27,987 bases of DNA from Candidatus Saccharimonadota bacterium (GCA_007131065.1 SLRF01000021.1:1-27987); one strand, 5' to 3'; shown: positions 8,249 through 15,418, counted from the stretch's first letter. Program-made: numbers and translations. The notes: generated by a model from the letters alone, not told the origin.

Positions 8249-8878
8249 CTATTGTCTTGATATCTCTTCTAATAGTCGGGGTATCTGGGAAAAGTCCTCT
8301 AAAAGCACTTCTCTCTGACCTCCGTTATATAGCGCAGCCGCCGGATGGTATAGCGGCATTAACACTATCTGCTCTTTGGGTATATCGATAGTCTGCAAGT
8401 CGCCTAGATCCTCTCTTATTGAAAGGTCGATTCGCTGCGGTTGCCCGTGAATGTGGCCGATCTTATCATTCGGCAAGAACACATTCATGGAAAACCTACC
8501 CAGCGTAACTACTACTTTAGGTCTAATTACTGCCAACTGCCTGATGAGATAAGGCATGAAAGCCGATATCTCGGCCGGTAATGGATCGCGATTGTCGGGC
8601 GGGCGATACTTGACGATATTGGTGATGAATACATCCTCGCGGTCCATATCGATACTTTCTAGCATCACGTCCAGGAACTTACCGGCCGCCCCTACAAACG
8701 GCACTCCGGTCTCATCTTCTTTCTTGCCGGGTGCTTCGCCTATGAACAGTATGTCCGAATCTGGGTTGCCGCTCCCAGGCACCAACTGCGTTGCTCCGCC
8801 TCGTAAGTCCGGACACACGTCATCAGCTATTATGTCCTCGGTAATTTTATCTAGTTCCTGTGTCTTATTCACGACCAT
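8249..8878 (-). CDS. Family-4-type uracil-DNA glycosylase lacking the Fe-S cysteines
   Basis: The 209-residue product has the family-4 UDG frame: motif 1 GEAPG (47-51) followed by KKEDETGVPFVGAAGKFL, the ITNIVKYRPP strand, IRPKVVVTLG, and motif 2 HPAAAL (178-183). These enzymes remove uracil from DNA and normally hold a [4Fe-4S] cluster on four cysteines. Here the protein has a single cysteine (C22): the other N-terminal ligand is absent, and the later pair is replaced by Tyr91 and Phe107, at the 16-residue spacing of the canonical pair. It may be a cluster-free active glycosylase or a divergent nucleic-acid-binding relative. It lies between pnp and rnj. Confidence 0.85.
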   Translation of the reverse strand: MVVNKTQELDKITEDIIADDVCPDLRGGATQLVPGSGNPDSDILFIGEAPGKKEDETGVPFVGAAGKFLDVMLESIDMDREDVFITNIVKYRPPDNRDPLPAEISAFMPYLIRQLAVIRPKVVVTLGRFSMNVFLPNDKIGHIHGQPQRIDLSIREDLGDLQTIDIPKEQIVLMPLYHPAAALYNGGQREVLLEDFSQIPRLLEEISRQ

Positions 8879-8967
8879 TGCAGTTTACAATTCTTAATCT
8901 TAATTCAAATCTGTATATAGGAATTCAGTGCTAACTGCCAGAATATCTATACTTTGGCATCTTAACG

Positions 8968-11091
8968 CTACTTATCCGCAGCCTTTTTGCTGAGTTTAAG
9001 CCGTCCCATGTCGTCGATACCGATAAGTTTGACCTTTATAGTGTCCCCTTCGCTAACTTCGTCTTCGACGCTGTCGATGTGGCGATCGCTAAATTCCGAT
9101 ATATGCACCAAGCCGTCTTTACCGGGCATAATCTCCACGAACGCACCGAAATCCATTATCTTGACCACTTTACCTTCATATACGGTGCCTACTTCTGGGT
9201 CTTCAGTAAGCCCCTTGATAATTTCCGCAGCTCGCTCGGCTCCGGTGGCATTACCCGATTCAGCTGCTATCAAGATCAGTCCGTCATCCTTGATGTCGAT
9301 CTGCGCACCTGTATCGTCTATGATGCCGTTAATAGTCTCTCCGCCACGACCGATTACTTCGCCTATCTTCTCTGGATCGATACTTATGGTCATGATGCGG
9401 GGAGCATTATCGTTAAGTTCGCTACGTGGCTCATCTATAGTACTCAACATATGCTCGAGTATGTCTGTCCGGCCAGTCTTGGCCTGGTCCAGAGCTTCGG
9501 ACATGATTTCAGGGGTAATCCCCTTTACCTTAATGTCCATCTGCAGAGCCGTGATGCCTTCGCTAGTTCCGGCTACTTTGAAGTCCATATCTCCTGCGAA
9601 ATCTTCTGCCCCGGCAATGTCTGAGAGTATCTCGTATTTACCATCCTCACCCATCATAAGCCCCATAGCTATTCCTGATACCGGACGCTTCATCGGCACA
9701 CCGGCGTCCATCAAGCTCATAGTAGTTCCGCACACGCTAGCCATCGAGGTCGAGCCATTGCTAGTTGTCACCTCTGATACGCTACGTATAACGTAAGGGA
9801 AGTCATCCTGAGATGGAATCATCGGCTCGATCGCCCTCTCGGCCAGTGCTCCATGGCCCACTTCTCTTCGTCCCGGGGTGCGCATAGGCTTTACCTCTCC
9901 TACTGAATAGCCGGGGAAGTTGTAGTGGTGCATGAAATGCTTCTCGCCCTCCTCTTCCATGGAATCTATCATCAGCGCGAAGCTAGAAGAAGCCAGAGTG
10001 GTGATATTAAGCACCTGGGTGCTACCTCGAGTGAATAGCGCCGAACCGTGAGTCCTAGGCAATACACTCACCTCTGAGCTGAGTGGTCGCACTTCATCAG
10101 ACTTACGATTATCAGGCCGTGATCCTTCTTCTAGGATTGCACGGCGCACCTCCCCTTTTAGGGAAGACTCGAAACTTTCCGATATATGCGCCCTCTCGAA
10201 TTTGTCCGGATGCACACTGGCAAAATGCTCAAACACCTCTTCCTTGAGGTTGGTTAAGGCTCGGTGTCGCTCGTAGTGGCTTTCGTGCCGTACTGCAGGA
10301 CCCAGCTTGTCGCGCAGGAACTCGGACATAGCCTTCTCCAGCTCTTCATCATCTTCGTGGACGCTAAATTCCATCGGCTCGACTTTTAGCTTCTTGGCCA
10401 GCTCTTCTTGTAGCTTAATCACCGGCTGCATCATCTCATGGGCTAGTTTCAGAGCCTCTGCCATAGTCTGCTCATCGACTTCGTCAGCGGCCGCCTCCAC
10501 CATCATAATGGCGTCGCTAGTACCGGCTACTGTTAGGTCTAGTTTGCTGCTTTCCATCTGTTCATTAGTGGGGAATGCTACTAACTCTCCGTCGATGTGG
10601 CCTACCTTTATACCGGCAATCGGTCCGTCGAACGGAGCCCCGCTAATACTCAGCGCCGCGGACACGGCTATCATCGCTAGTACGTCGTTACTGTGTTCAA
10701 GATCTGAGCTTATGACGGTTGCAACTCCCTGGACTTCATTGCGGAAACCTTTAGGAAAAAGTGGTCGTATCGGTCGATCGATTAGACGCGCCGTCAACGT
10801 CGCCGCCTCACTAGGTCGGCCCTCGCGCTTCATGTAGCGGCTTCCAGAAATCTTGCCGGTAGCATACATTCGCTCTTCATAGTCTATCAACAACGGAAAG
10901 AAGTCTCTGCCGTCTCGCATCTCGTGCTCGACCACGGCCGTCCCCATGATGACAGTATCTCCGTAGCGTACGGTTACCGCACCATCGGCAAGAAATGCCA
11001 TCTGGCCGGTCTCTATGGTCAATGTTTTTCCGCAAAATTCTGTTTCTACTTTTAGTTGTTTGCCGCCGAATGGATGAATAATATTACTCAT
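8968..11091 (-). CDS. pnp: Polyribonucleotide nucleotidyltransferase (PNPase)
   Basis: The 707-residue protein has the complete PNPase architecture: two RNase PH domains separated by an alpha-helical domain, a KH domain (about 565-620, IGEVIGRGGETINGIIDDTG) and a C-terminal S1 domain (about 632-700, GTVYEGKVVKIMDFGAFVEI). The second PH domain keeps the catalytic aspartates in EDFAGDMDFKVAGTSEG. PNPase degrades RNA 3' to 5' with phosphate and can add tails. An AAAGGAG ribosome-binding site lies 7 nt before the ATG. The gene follows rpsO, as in many bacteria, and its leader contains a nested hairpin at 11111-11175 that may mediate autoregulation. Confidence 0.97.
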   Translation of the reverse strand: MSNIIHPFGGKQLKVETEFCGKTLTIETGQMAFLADGAVTVRYGDTVIMGTAVVEHEMRDGRDFFPLLIDYEERMYATGKISGSRYMKREGRPSEAATLTARLIDRPIRPLFPKGFRNEVQGVATVISSDLEHSNDVLAMIAVSAALSISGAPFDGPIAGIKVGHIDGELVAFPTNEQMESSKLDLTVAGTSDAIMMVEAAADEVDEQTMAEALKLAHEMMQPVIKLQEELAKKLKVEPMEFSVHEDDEELEKAMSEFLRDKLGPAVRHESHYERHRALTNLKEEVFEHFASVHPDKFERAHISESFESSLKGEVRRAILEEGSRPDNRKSDEVRPLSSEVSVLPRTHGSALFTRGSTQVLNITTLASSSFALMIDSMEEEGEKHFMHHYNFPGYSVGEVKPMRTPGRREVGHGALAERAIEPMIPSQDDFPYVIRSVSEVTTSNGSTSMASVCGTTMSLMDAGVPMKRPVSGIAMGLMMGEDGKYEILSDIAGAEDFAGDMDFKVAGTSEGITALQMDIKVKGITPEIMSEALDQAKTGRTDILEHMLSTIDEPRSELNDNAPRIMTISIDPEKIGEVIGRGGETINGIIDDTGAQIDIKDDGLILIAAESGNATGAERAAEIIKGLTEDPEVGTVYEGKVVKIMDFGAFVEIMPGKDGLVHISEFSDRHIDSVEDEVSEGDTIKVKLIGIDDMGRLKLSKKAADK

Positions 11092-11110
11092 ATACTCCTT
11101 TGTTTCCCTT

Positions 11111-11175
11111 GTGCGTTGTAGCAGAGTACAGGCATTGCTCGTTAAGCAAGAATGACTGCCGCACCACTACAACAC
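11111..11175 (-). promoter_or_regulatory. Nested stem-loop in the rpsO-pnp intercistronic leader
   Basis: Three stacked helices can be drawn by eye: an outer helix 11115-11121 with 11167-11173 (7 bp, plus 2 bp beyond a bulge), a middle helix 11131-11134 with 11157-11160, and an apical helix 11135-11139 with 11145-11149 closing a 5-nt loop, with a 7-nt one-sided bulge between the last two. It ends about 20 nt before the pnp start. In E. coli the pnp leader forms a long stem cut by RNase III and then used by PNPase to repress itself. This element is in the same place, but equivalent function is inferred. Confidence 0.55.
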
Positions 11176-11204
11176 GATTTGATTTATATTAACTCTACAG
11201 AGAC

Positions 11205-11220
11205 TAACGCGATAGCGTTA
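11205..11220 (-). other. Small perfect hairpin downstream of rpsO
   Basis: TAACGC and GCGTTA flank a 4-nt loop, 67 bp after the rpsO stop. No T-run follows on either strand, so it is unlikely to be an intrinsic terminator alone. It may protect the 3' end of rpsO mRNA after cleavage in the rpsO-pnp spacer, or be chance. The rest of the 195-bp rpsO-pnp gap holds only the larger nested stem-loop nearer pnp. Confidence 0.3.
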
Positions 11221-11286
11221 TTATGCGTCATCCCGAAACCGACTCTATGAATCCTCTCATCGAGACAGATTCCGAATGACTATAGA

Positions 11287-11553
11287 CTAACGACGAAGCT
11301 TCAGCTTCTTCACCAAATCTTGATAAGTGCTACTGTCTTTGCGCTTCAAATAATCAAGCAACCTCTTCCGCCTACCTACCATCTGCAGTAACCCACGACG
11401 TGAATGAAGATCCTTTTTATGTATCTTCAAATGCTCAGTAAGCGACTGTATGCGCTCAGTCAGTATGCCGATCTGTACCTGCTCAGAGCCGGTATCGGAT
11501 TTGTGCACACCTAGGTCTTTGATGATTTGCTTCTTCTCGTTCGTCTTCAACAT
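11287..11553 (-). CDS. rpsO: 30S ribosomal protein S15
   Basis: The 88-residue product is a full-length S15, with the core GSEQVQIGILTERIQSLTEH and HKKDLHSRRGLLQMVGRRKRLLDYL. S15 is an early 16S rRNA binder in the central domain. An AGAGG ribosome-binding site precedes the ATG, and a candidate promoter lies about 120 nt upstream. The long leader between them could hold an S15-responsive structure; GGCT/AGCC and CTTGC/GCAAG pairings are possible, but no known S15 leader class could be assigned. The gene is part of the conserved truB-rpsO-pnp arrangement. Confidence 0.97.
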   Translation of the reverse strand: MLKTNEKKQIIKDLGVHKSDTGSEQVQIGILTERIQSLTEHLKIHKKDLHSRRGLLQMVGRRKRLLDYLKRKDSSTYQDLVKKLKLRR

Positions 11554-11674
11554 TGCCTCTTTATAGTATCAATTATCCCGACTTGCCACAATATCACAGT
11601 TGTTTGAGCAAGCGCAATATGAGACCACGCCAAAGTGTTATATGCTGGCTGTGTAGCCTCGATAGTTGTCTATA

Positions 11675-11703
11675 GTATTATCATAATTATTATTCTATGT
11701 CAA
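11675..11703 (-). promoter_or_regulatory. Candidate sigma-70 promoter for rpsO-pnp
   Basis: On the minus strand a perfect TTGACA (11703-11698) is followed by TAATAC at 17-nt spacing or GATAAT at 15 nt. The flanking DNA is AT-rich. It lies between the hairpin that ends the SPFH gene and the rpsO start, giving a leader of about 115 nt. Confidence 0.55.
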
Positions 11704-11714
11704 ATAAAGAACTG

Positions 11715-11775
11715 GGTAGCACGGGAGAGTTGTACAGGTTCCTATATAGATAGAAACCTTTTCTCCCGTGCTACC
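11715..11775 (-). terminator. Very long nested hairpin after the SPFH gene, probable terminator
   Basis: A perfect 14-bp stem (11715-11728 with 11762-11775) encloses a second stem of 5 bp (11736-11740 with 11755-11759) and a third of 4 bp (11742-11745 with 11750-11753). It begins 15 bp after the SPFH stop codon and precedes the rpsO promoter. On the minus strand it is followed by CAGTTCTTTATTTG, a poor T-tract, so termination may be inefficient or it may serve as a 3'-end stabiliser. The plus-strand side has no T-tract. Confidence 0.6.
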
Positions 11776-11789
11776 ACGATCCGATCTAT

Positions 11790-12767
11790 TCATTCACTTC
11801 CTTCGCTCGTGTTTCTGGGTTCCGGCGTATTGTCACCGCTTTTCAGTGTAGCTCCTGCTACTCCTCCTGCCACATGATGGCCGTTATCGGTTCCTCCAAG
11901 GATAAGGGCGGTGGTAGATCCCGAGTGTACCGTTTCCAGGGACACTGCATGCGTTACTAGTTGTCGCACCATCTGTGACTTAACTTCATCTGGCAGATCC
12001 GGATAGTTGTTATCCACATATCTCCTGACGGCATCGACACGCTCGATAAAGCCTTCGTGCCGAATCCCGTGCGACTTACGCATTAGATCCTCTTCGACCC
12101 GTGAATTGAAGGCTGTAATCAGTTCAGGAGATATGTCGATATGGTCGACTGCGATATTAGTAACCTCAACCCCCCATGGACGATTACCTCCTTCTGCATC
12201 GTCTTCGGCCTTATCATCCCTCAGGGTATTGAGAGTGCTGGTCTCGATGGCATTCCAATCCTTCCATACGTCGAAAATTTCCCTTTCAGAGAGGTGCTTC
12301 CTGATGGCCTTCTCCGCATACAAAACCAACTGTTCACGAGGTTTTGGATCCTCACCGAACCGACGATAAGCTTGTGTAGCGTCGATATAACGCCATATTA
12401 CTTGCACTACCAGCGTTACCTTGGCTCCATCCTTAGCCTGACCAGGAACAGTAGTTTCATGCACATACTCGTAGGTGTTCACCTCGAACAAGATCACATC
12501 GAAAGAGAAGTACCAATTAAGGCCCTCTTTCAAAGTAACTAGCGTACCCCAAGGACGCTTGATTACTACCTGTTGACCTTGCTCTACGCCCTTGATTCTA
12601 AGCAACGCGATAGCAATCAATCCTACGGCAGCAACGGCAAGCATCACGCTTACGGCGAACCCTAGGTCGAAAACTATCACAGCTACCAGAAATAGTGCTG
12701 CGATGAAGATTGCTATCGTAGAGAGGAATCTCGAGACCTGTTTCATTACTTGTGGCACTAGTGTCAT
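11790..12767 (-). CDS. SPFH/band-7 (stomatin/prohibitin-like) membrane protein
   Basis: The protein has 325 residues. Two hydrophobic segments lie at the N-terminus (about 13-31 and 33-48, FLSTIAIFIAALFLVAVIV and VMLAVAAVGLIAIALLRI). An SPFH domain of about 200 residues follows (GVEQGQQVVIKRPWGTLVTLKEGLNWYF on through WGVEVTNIAVDHIDISPELI), then a Ser/Thr/Gly-rich tail. SPFH proteins oligomerise as rings or cages on membranes and often partner with proteases such as FtsH; the partner here is unknown. A GGAGG ribosome-binding site precedes the ATG. The gene occupies the place where ribF usually separates truB from rpsO. Confidence 0.85.
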   Translation of the reverse strand: MTLVPQVMKQVSRFLSTIAIFIAALFLVAVIVFDLGFAVSVMLAVAAVGLIAIALLRIKGVEQGQQVVIKRPWGTLVTLKEGLNWYFSFDVILFEVNTYEYVHETTVPGQAKDGAKVTLVVQVIWRYIDATQAYRRFGEDPKPREQLVLYAEKAIRKHLSEREIFDVWKDWNAIETSTLNTLRDDKAEDDAEGGNRPWGVEVTNIAVDHIDISPELITAFNSRVEEDLMRKSHGIRHEGFIERVDAVRRYVDNNYPDLPDEVKSQMVRQLVTHAVSLETVHSGSTTALILGGTDNGHHVAGGVAGATLKSGDNTPEPRNTSEGSE

Positions 12768-12890
12768 CTCTAGCCTCCGGTTTGTGAATGTGCGATGGAT
12801 CAGCTGCCGCTTCTTGTGACAACTAACACCAGACTGGTCAGCCTGATATTTATCGATATTAAATCACTTTATTAGCGAGATGTCTAAGAG

Positions 12891-12896
12891 ATTATA
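12891..12896 (-). promoter_or_regulatory. Perfect -10 hexamer upstream of the SPFH gene
   Basis: TATAAT on the minus strand lies about 125 nt before the SPFH start, within the 166-bp gap after truB. No convincing -35 box is present at 16-18 nt. The leader it would produce contains an 11-nt near-palindrome, ACCAGTCTGGT, near 12826-12836, of unknown meaning. Nothing else in this gap looks like a gene. Confidence 0.4.
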
Positions 12897-12933
12897 TAGC
12901 TAAAGTTGTCATGCTTATTGTTGCTACTACTCT

Positions 12934-13638
12934 CTATTGATCTGTAATGATGCGAGATACTAAATCTCCTGGATCCGCCTCTGGAGATATCGCATAATCG
13001 ACGTTAAATTCACCTATCGAAGTTCTTCGTAAGACGCTTAGATACCCTCCGGTGCCTAATTGCTCTCCTATGTCGCGAGCCAAGCTACGAATATAGGTTC
13101 CACTCGATACTTCGACTCGAAAACTTATTAATGGATAGTCGTACTGGATATCTTTATAGCCATAAACCTTCACTTTTCGAGATGGCATCTCTACTTCTTC
13201 GCCATTACGCGCTCGCTTGTAAGCTCGTTGCCCGTCGATCTTAATAGCCGAATGCCTGGGAGGTACCTGCTCTATCTCACCTTTGAGCTTATCTATCACT
13301 GCTAGTAGGTCTTCTTTCTGTGGCGGATCGATATCCGGCTCCTGATAGTTGCTTAAGTCCCCTTCGGCATCATCTGTAGTACTTGTGGCTCCCAGTGTTA
13401 CTTCTGCCTCATAGCACTTATCCAATTTCATAAAATCCTGTTGCTGTTTTGTCGCTTTCCCAATAAGCACCACCAAAAGCCCGGTAGCTAGTGGATCAAG
13501 CGTTCCAGCATGTCCCATCTTAATCTTGGCTTTTGTATCACTAGAGTTGGCCTGTTCACGCAATGACCCGCGCAGTTTACGTATAACGTCGAAACTGCTC
13601 CAACCTTTGGGCTTGTCTATGAGTAGAATTCCATCCAT
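12934..13638 (-). CDS. truB: tRNA pseudouridine(55) synthase TruB
   Basis: The 234-residue protein opens with MDGILLIDKPKGWSSFDVI and contains the catalytic motif GHAGTLDPLATGLLVVLIG, whose aspartate (about residue 48) attacks the target uridine, and the later SSGTYIRSLARDIGEQLG. TruB makes pseudouridine 55 in the tRNA T-loop and helps tRNA folding. It is shorter than E. coli TruB (314), lacking much of the C-terminal PUA region, a common short form. There is no Shine-Dalgarno: the start codon abuts repeat copy 1, which supplies TATACC 8 nt upstream. It follows the DHH-like gene, as nrnA precedes truB elsewhere. Confidence 0.95.
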   Translation of the reverse strand: MDGILLIDKPKGWSSFDVIRKLRGSLREQANSSDTKAKIKMGHAGTLDPLATGLLVVLIGKATKQQQDFMKLDKCYEAEVTLGATSTTDDAEGDLSNYQEPDIDPPQKEDLLAVIDKLKGEIEQVPPRHSAIKIDGQRAYKRARNGEEVEMPSRKVKVYGYKDIQYDYPLISFRVEVSSGTYIRSLARDIGEQLGTGGYLSVLRRTSIGEFNVDYAISPEADPGDLVSRIITDQ

Positions 13639-13816
13639 AGGATTAGGGTATAGGATATAGGGGTTAGGGTACAGCCGGAAAACAGGGTATAGGGTATAGG
13701 ATATAGGGTTTAGGGTGTAGGAGTTAGTTATAAAGTTATAAAGTCTAATCTAGGTTATAGGTATTAGTTGTTAGGTGTTAGATATCTATAACCTATAACC
13801 TAATCACTAACACCTA
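13639..13816 (+). repeat. Dispersed G-rich/inverted repeat element, copy 1
   Basis: This fills most of the DHH-like/truB gap. The head has two runs of TAGGGTATAGG (13644-13654 and 13690-13700) among many GGG tracts. The body has four modules: A at 13751-13762 (TAGGTTATAGGT), B at 13772-13781 (TAGGTGTTAG), then A' at 13791-13802 and B' at 13807-13816, which are exact reverse complements of A and B. The interleaved A-B-A'-B' order is shared with copies 2 and 3. The G-rich strand is plus, the template strand for the flanking genes. The element has no coding capacity. Confidence 0.85.
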
Positions 13817-13824
13817 CCCGGAGC

Positions 13825-15411
13825 CTAACTCTGGGGTGGTTGTGGTGGTTGTGAGGACTGATGAGCTTCTTCAACCGCTCTCCTGGCAGCTTCTAAGTCC
13901 GAGCTATCTGACGCGCTCGAAGCACTAGGTGGTGGCTGTTGGGGTTGGGGTTGGGGTTCATTTTGCGCATTATCATTCGATGAGCCTCCGCTACTTTCAC
14001 TCGGTGGCTGTACTACCCTCTCTCTTGGCATAGCGAACGAGTCGCTATCATGGCTTCCTGCCTGATTCGGAGCAGACGAAGCAGCTGGTTTTGCTGGGGT
14101 CTGCGGAGCATTATTCTGCGGGGGTGTGGCCTGTTGCTGTTTCTGTTGTGTCTGTGGGGAAGTCTCGGATTTGGCAGGTTGCTGAGGAGCTGGTTTAGGC
14201 GCTTTGGGCGCTTGCGGTGCCTGGGATACTGGTGCTCCTATAGTGCCGGTGAAAGCCGGTTGCTGAGACGGCTGTTTATCTTCCTGAGGTGGCTTATTAG
14301 ACTCTGCGGACGAGGAAGAGTTTTCGTGATGAAGATTAACTTCTCCGTTGGGTCCGACCTGCACTTCTGGACCCGATACGGGTGCGGGTGCAGGTGTAGC
14401 GGGTGTAGGTGCGGGTGCGGGTGCGGGTGCGGGTGTAGGCGTAGATGCGGGTGAAGCAGGTGCAGGCGTGGGTGTGGGTGTAGATGCGGGTGCAGGTTCA
14501 GGTGTCGCGGGCGCGGGCTGCGCATCAGTCTTTTCGCTTTTAGATTTACGTATCTGGAATTCATTATCTGGCTTATCCGGCTTTGCAGGCTCTTGTTGTT
14601 GCTCTATATTGGCTGCTTGTTGCGCTACCTCCGGAGGTAGAGAATTGCTAGCACTTTCCTGCCTGAGTCTATTGACTACCTCTGCCTGATTAGCCCCTGC
14701 GGCCAGTAATTGCGCCGCCATAGTCATAACTTTCGGAGATGTAGCGGTATTGGTAAAGTGCTCAGTCTTATCGACGATACCTGTAAACAGAGCGGTAGCT
14801 ATATCTCGATCCATCATACCGCTTCCTAGAGCTTCTGACATACTCATAACCATCTCGCAAACCGAACTAGCAGAAGTATCTACCCAACTAGTGGCACCTC
14901 CGCCCTCGCCTTCGCTAGCGAGAAATATAAACTTAGCATTCTGTGTGAGCTTGGAGTCTTTGTTGATACTCTCATCAAGATCGTTCGTATTCGCCGCACC
15001 CAGAGCCACTATCGCATCGCAATGATATTCACCATACTCAAAACTCACGTCGTCCTTGCTATAAAGTCCGTTATACGGAGTGATGTACACTTTCAGCTTC
15101 CCGTCTTCAGTAAGGTATTTTAAGCGGTCAGCTTCAGTTCGACTCTGGTCGATCTCTATTATAAAATCACGCTGACCTTGAATCTGTTTATTTATAAAAC
15201 TATTAGGCAGAAAGCTCAGTTCTTTAGGGATATCTTTCGTTACTACTACCTCCGCTACCTTGTCTAGTTTGCCTAGAAGCAAATGCAAGCCTATAGCCGC
15301 TGCTATCTCGTCCCTGCTAGGGTTCTTGGAAGTGGTAACTACGATGCTTTCAGACGATCGTAAAGCCTCAATGGCATTTTGCTTTGCCGTCGGTTGCGGG
15401 TTGTTGTCCAT
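13825..15411 (-). CDS. Degenerate DHH-family (NrnA-like) protein with proline-rich tail
   Basis: Starting at ATG 15411 the product has 528 residues. Residues 1-250 follow the DHH phosphoesterase fold of NrnA/oligoribonucleases: an N-terminal SIVVTTSKNPSRDEIAAAIGLHLLL strand-helix, CDAIVALGAAN, SWVDTSASSVCEMVMSMSEALG, and IATALFTGIVDKTEHFTN. The metal-binding residues are gone: the first motif lacks its His and Asp ligands, and the Asp-His-His motif is replaced around ASEGEGGG. From about 255 on it is a disordered Pro/Ala/Thr/Gln/Ser tail. The position before truB matches nrnA in other bacteria. A longer reading from TTG 15447 is unlikely because that TTG is part of a perfect -35 box. It is probably a structural or nucleotide-binding pseudoenzyme. 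Confidence 0.72.
   Translation of the reverse strand: MDNNPQPTAKQNAIEALRSSESIVVTTSKNPSRDEIAAAIGLHLLLGKLDKVAEVVVTKDIPKELSFLPNSFINKQIQGQRDFIIEIDQSRTEADRLKYLTEDGKLKVYITPYNGLYSKDDVSFEYGEYHCDAIVALGAANTNDLDESINKDSKLTQNAKFIFLASEGEGGGATSWVDTSASSVCEMVMSMSEALGSGMMDRDIATALFTGIVDKTEHFTNTATSPKVMTMAAQLLAAGANQAEVVNRLRQESASNSLPPEVAQQAANIEQQQEPAKPDKPDNEFQIRKSKSEKTDAQPAPATPEPAPASTPTPTPAPASPASTPTPAPAPAPAPTPATPAPAPVSGPEVQVGPNGEVNLHHENSSSSAESNKPPQEDKQPSQQPAFTGTIGAPVSQAPQAPKAPKPAPQQPAKSETSPQTQQKQQQATPPQNNAPQTPAKPAASSAPNQAGSHDSDSFAMPRERVVQPPSESSGGSSNDNAQNEPQPQPQQPPPSASSASDSSDLEAARRAVEEAHQSSQPPQPPQS
14381..14520 (+). repeat. GGTGCG-type hexamer low-complexity tract inside the DHH-like gene
   Basis: Degenerate GGTGCG/GGTGTA hexamers run for about 140 bp on the plus strand. 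On the coding (minus) strand they give the Pro-Ala/Pro-Thr alternation of the protein tail. The tract is G-rich on the template strand and likely to vary in length between strains by slippage in multiples of 6. Confidence 0.75.
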
Positions 15412-15418
15412 AGCTCTT

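Noticed and set aside
8940..8965. TGCCA/TGGCA inverted repeat between pnp and the glycosylase gene
   Set aside because: It is a 5-bp stem with a long AT loop and no T-tract, easily expected by chance.
11635..11877. Plus-strand open frame of 80 codons across the SPFH-rpsO gap
   Set aside because: It runs through the long hairpin and the antisense of the SPFH tail, has no ribosome-binding site and looks like chance.
14050..14689. Gly/Cys/Arg-rich plus-strand frames opposite the DHH-like tail
   Set aside because: They arise from the low-complexity Pro/Ala codons read in reverse and have no initiation signals.
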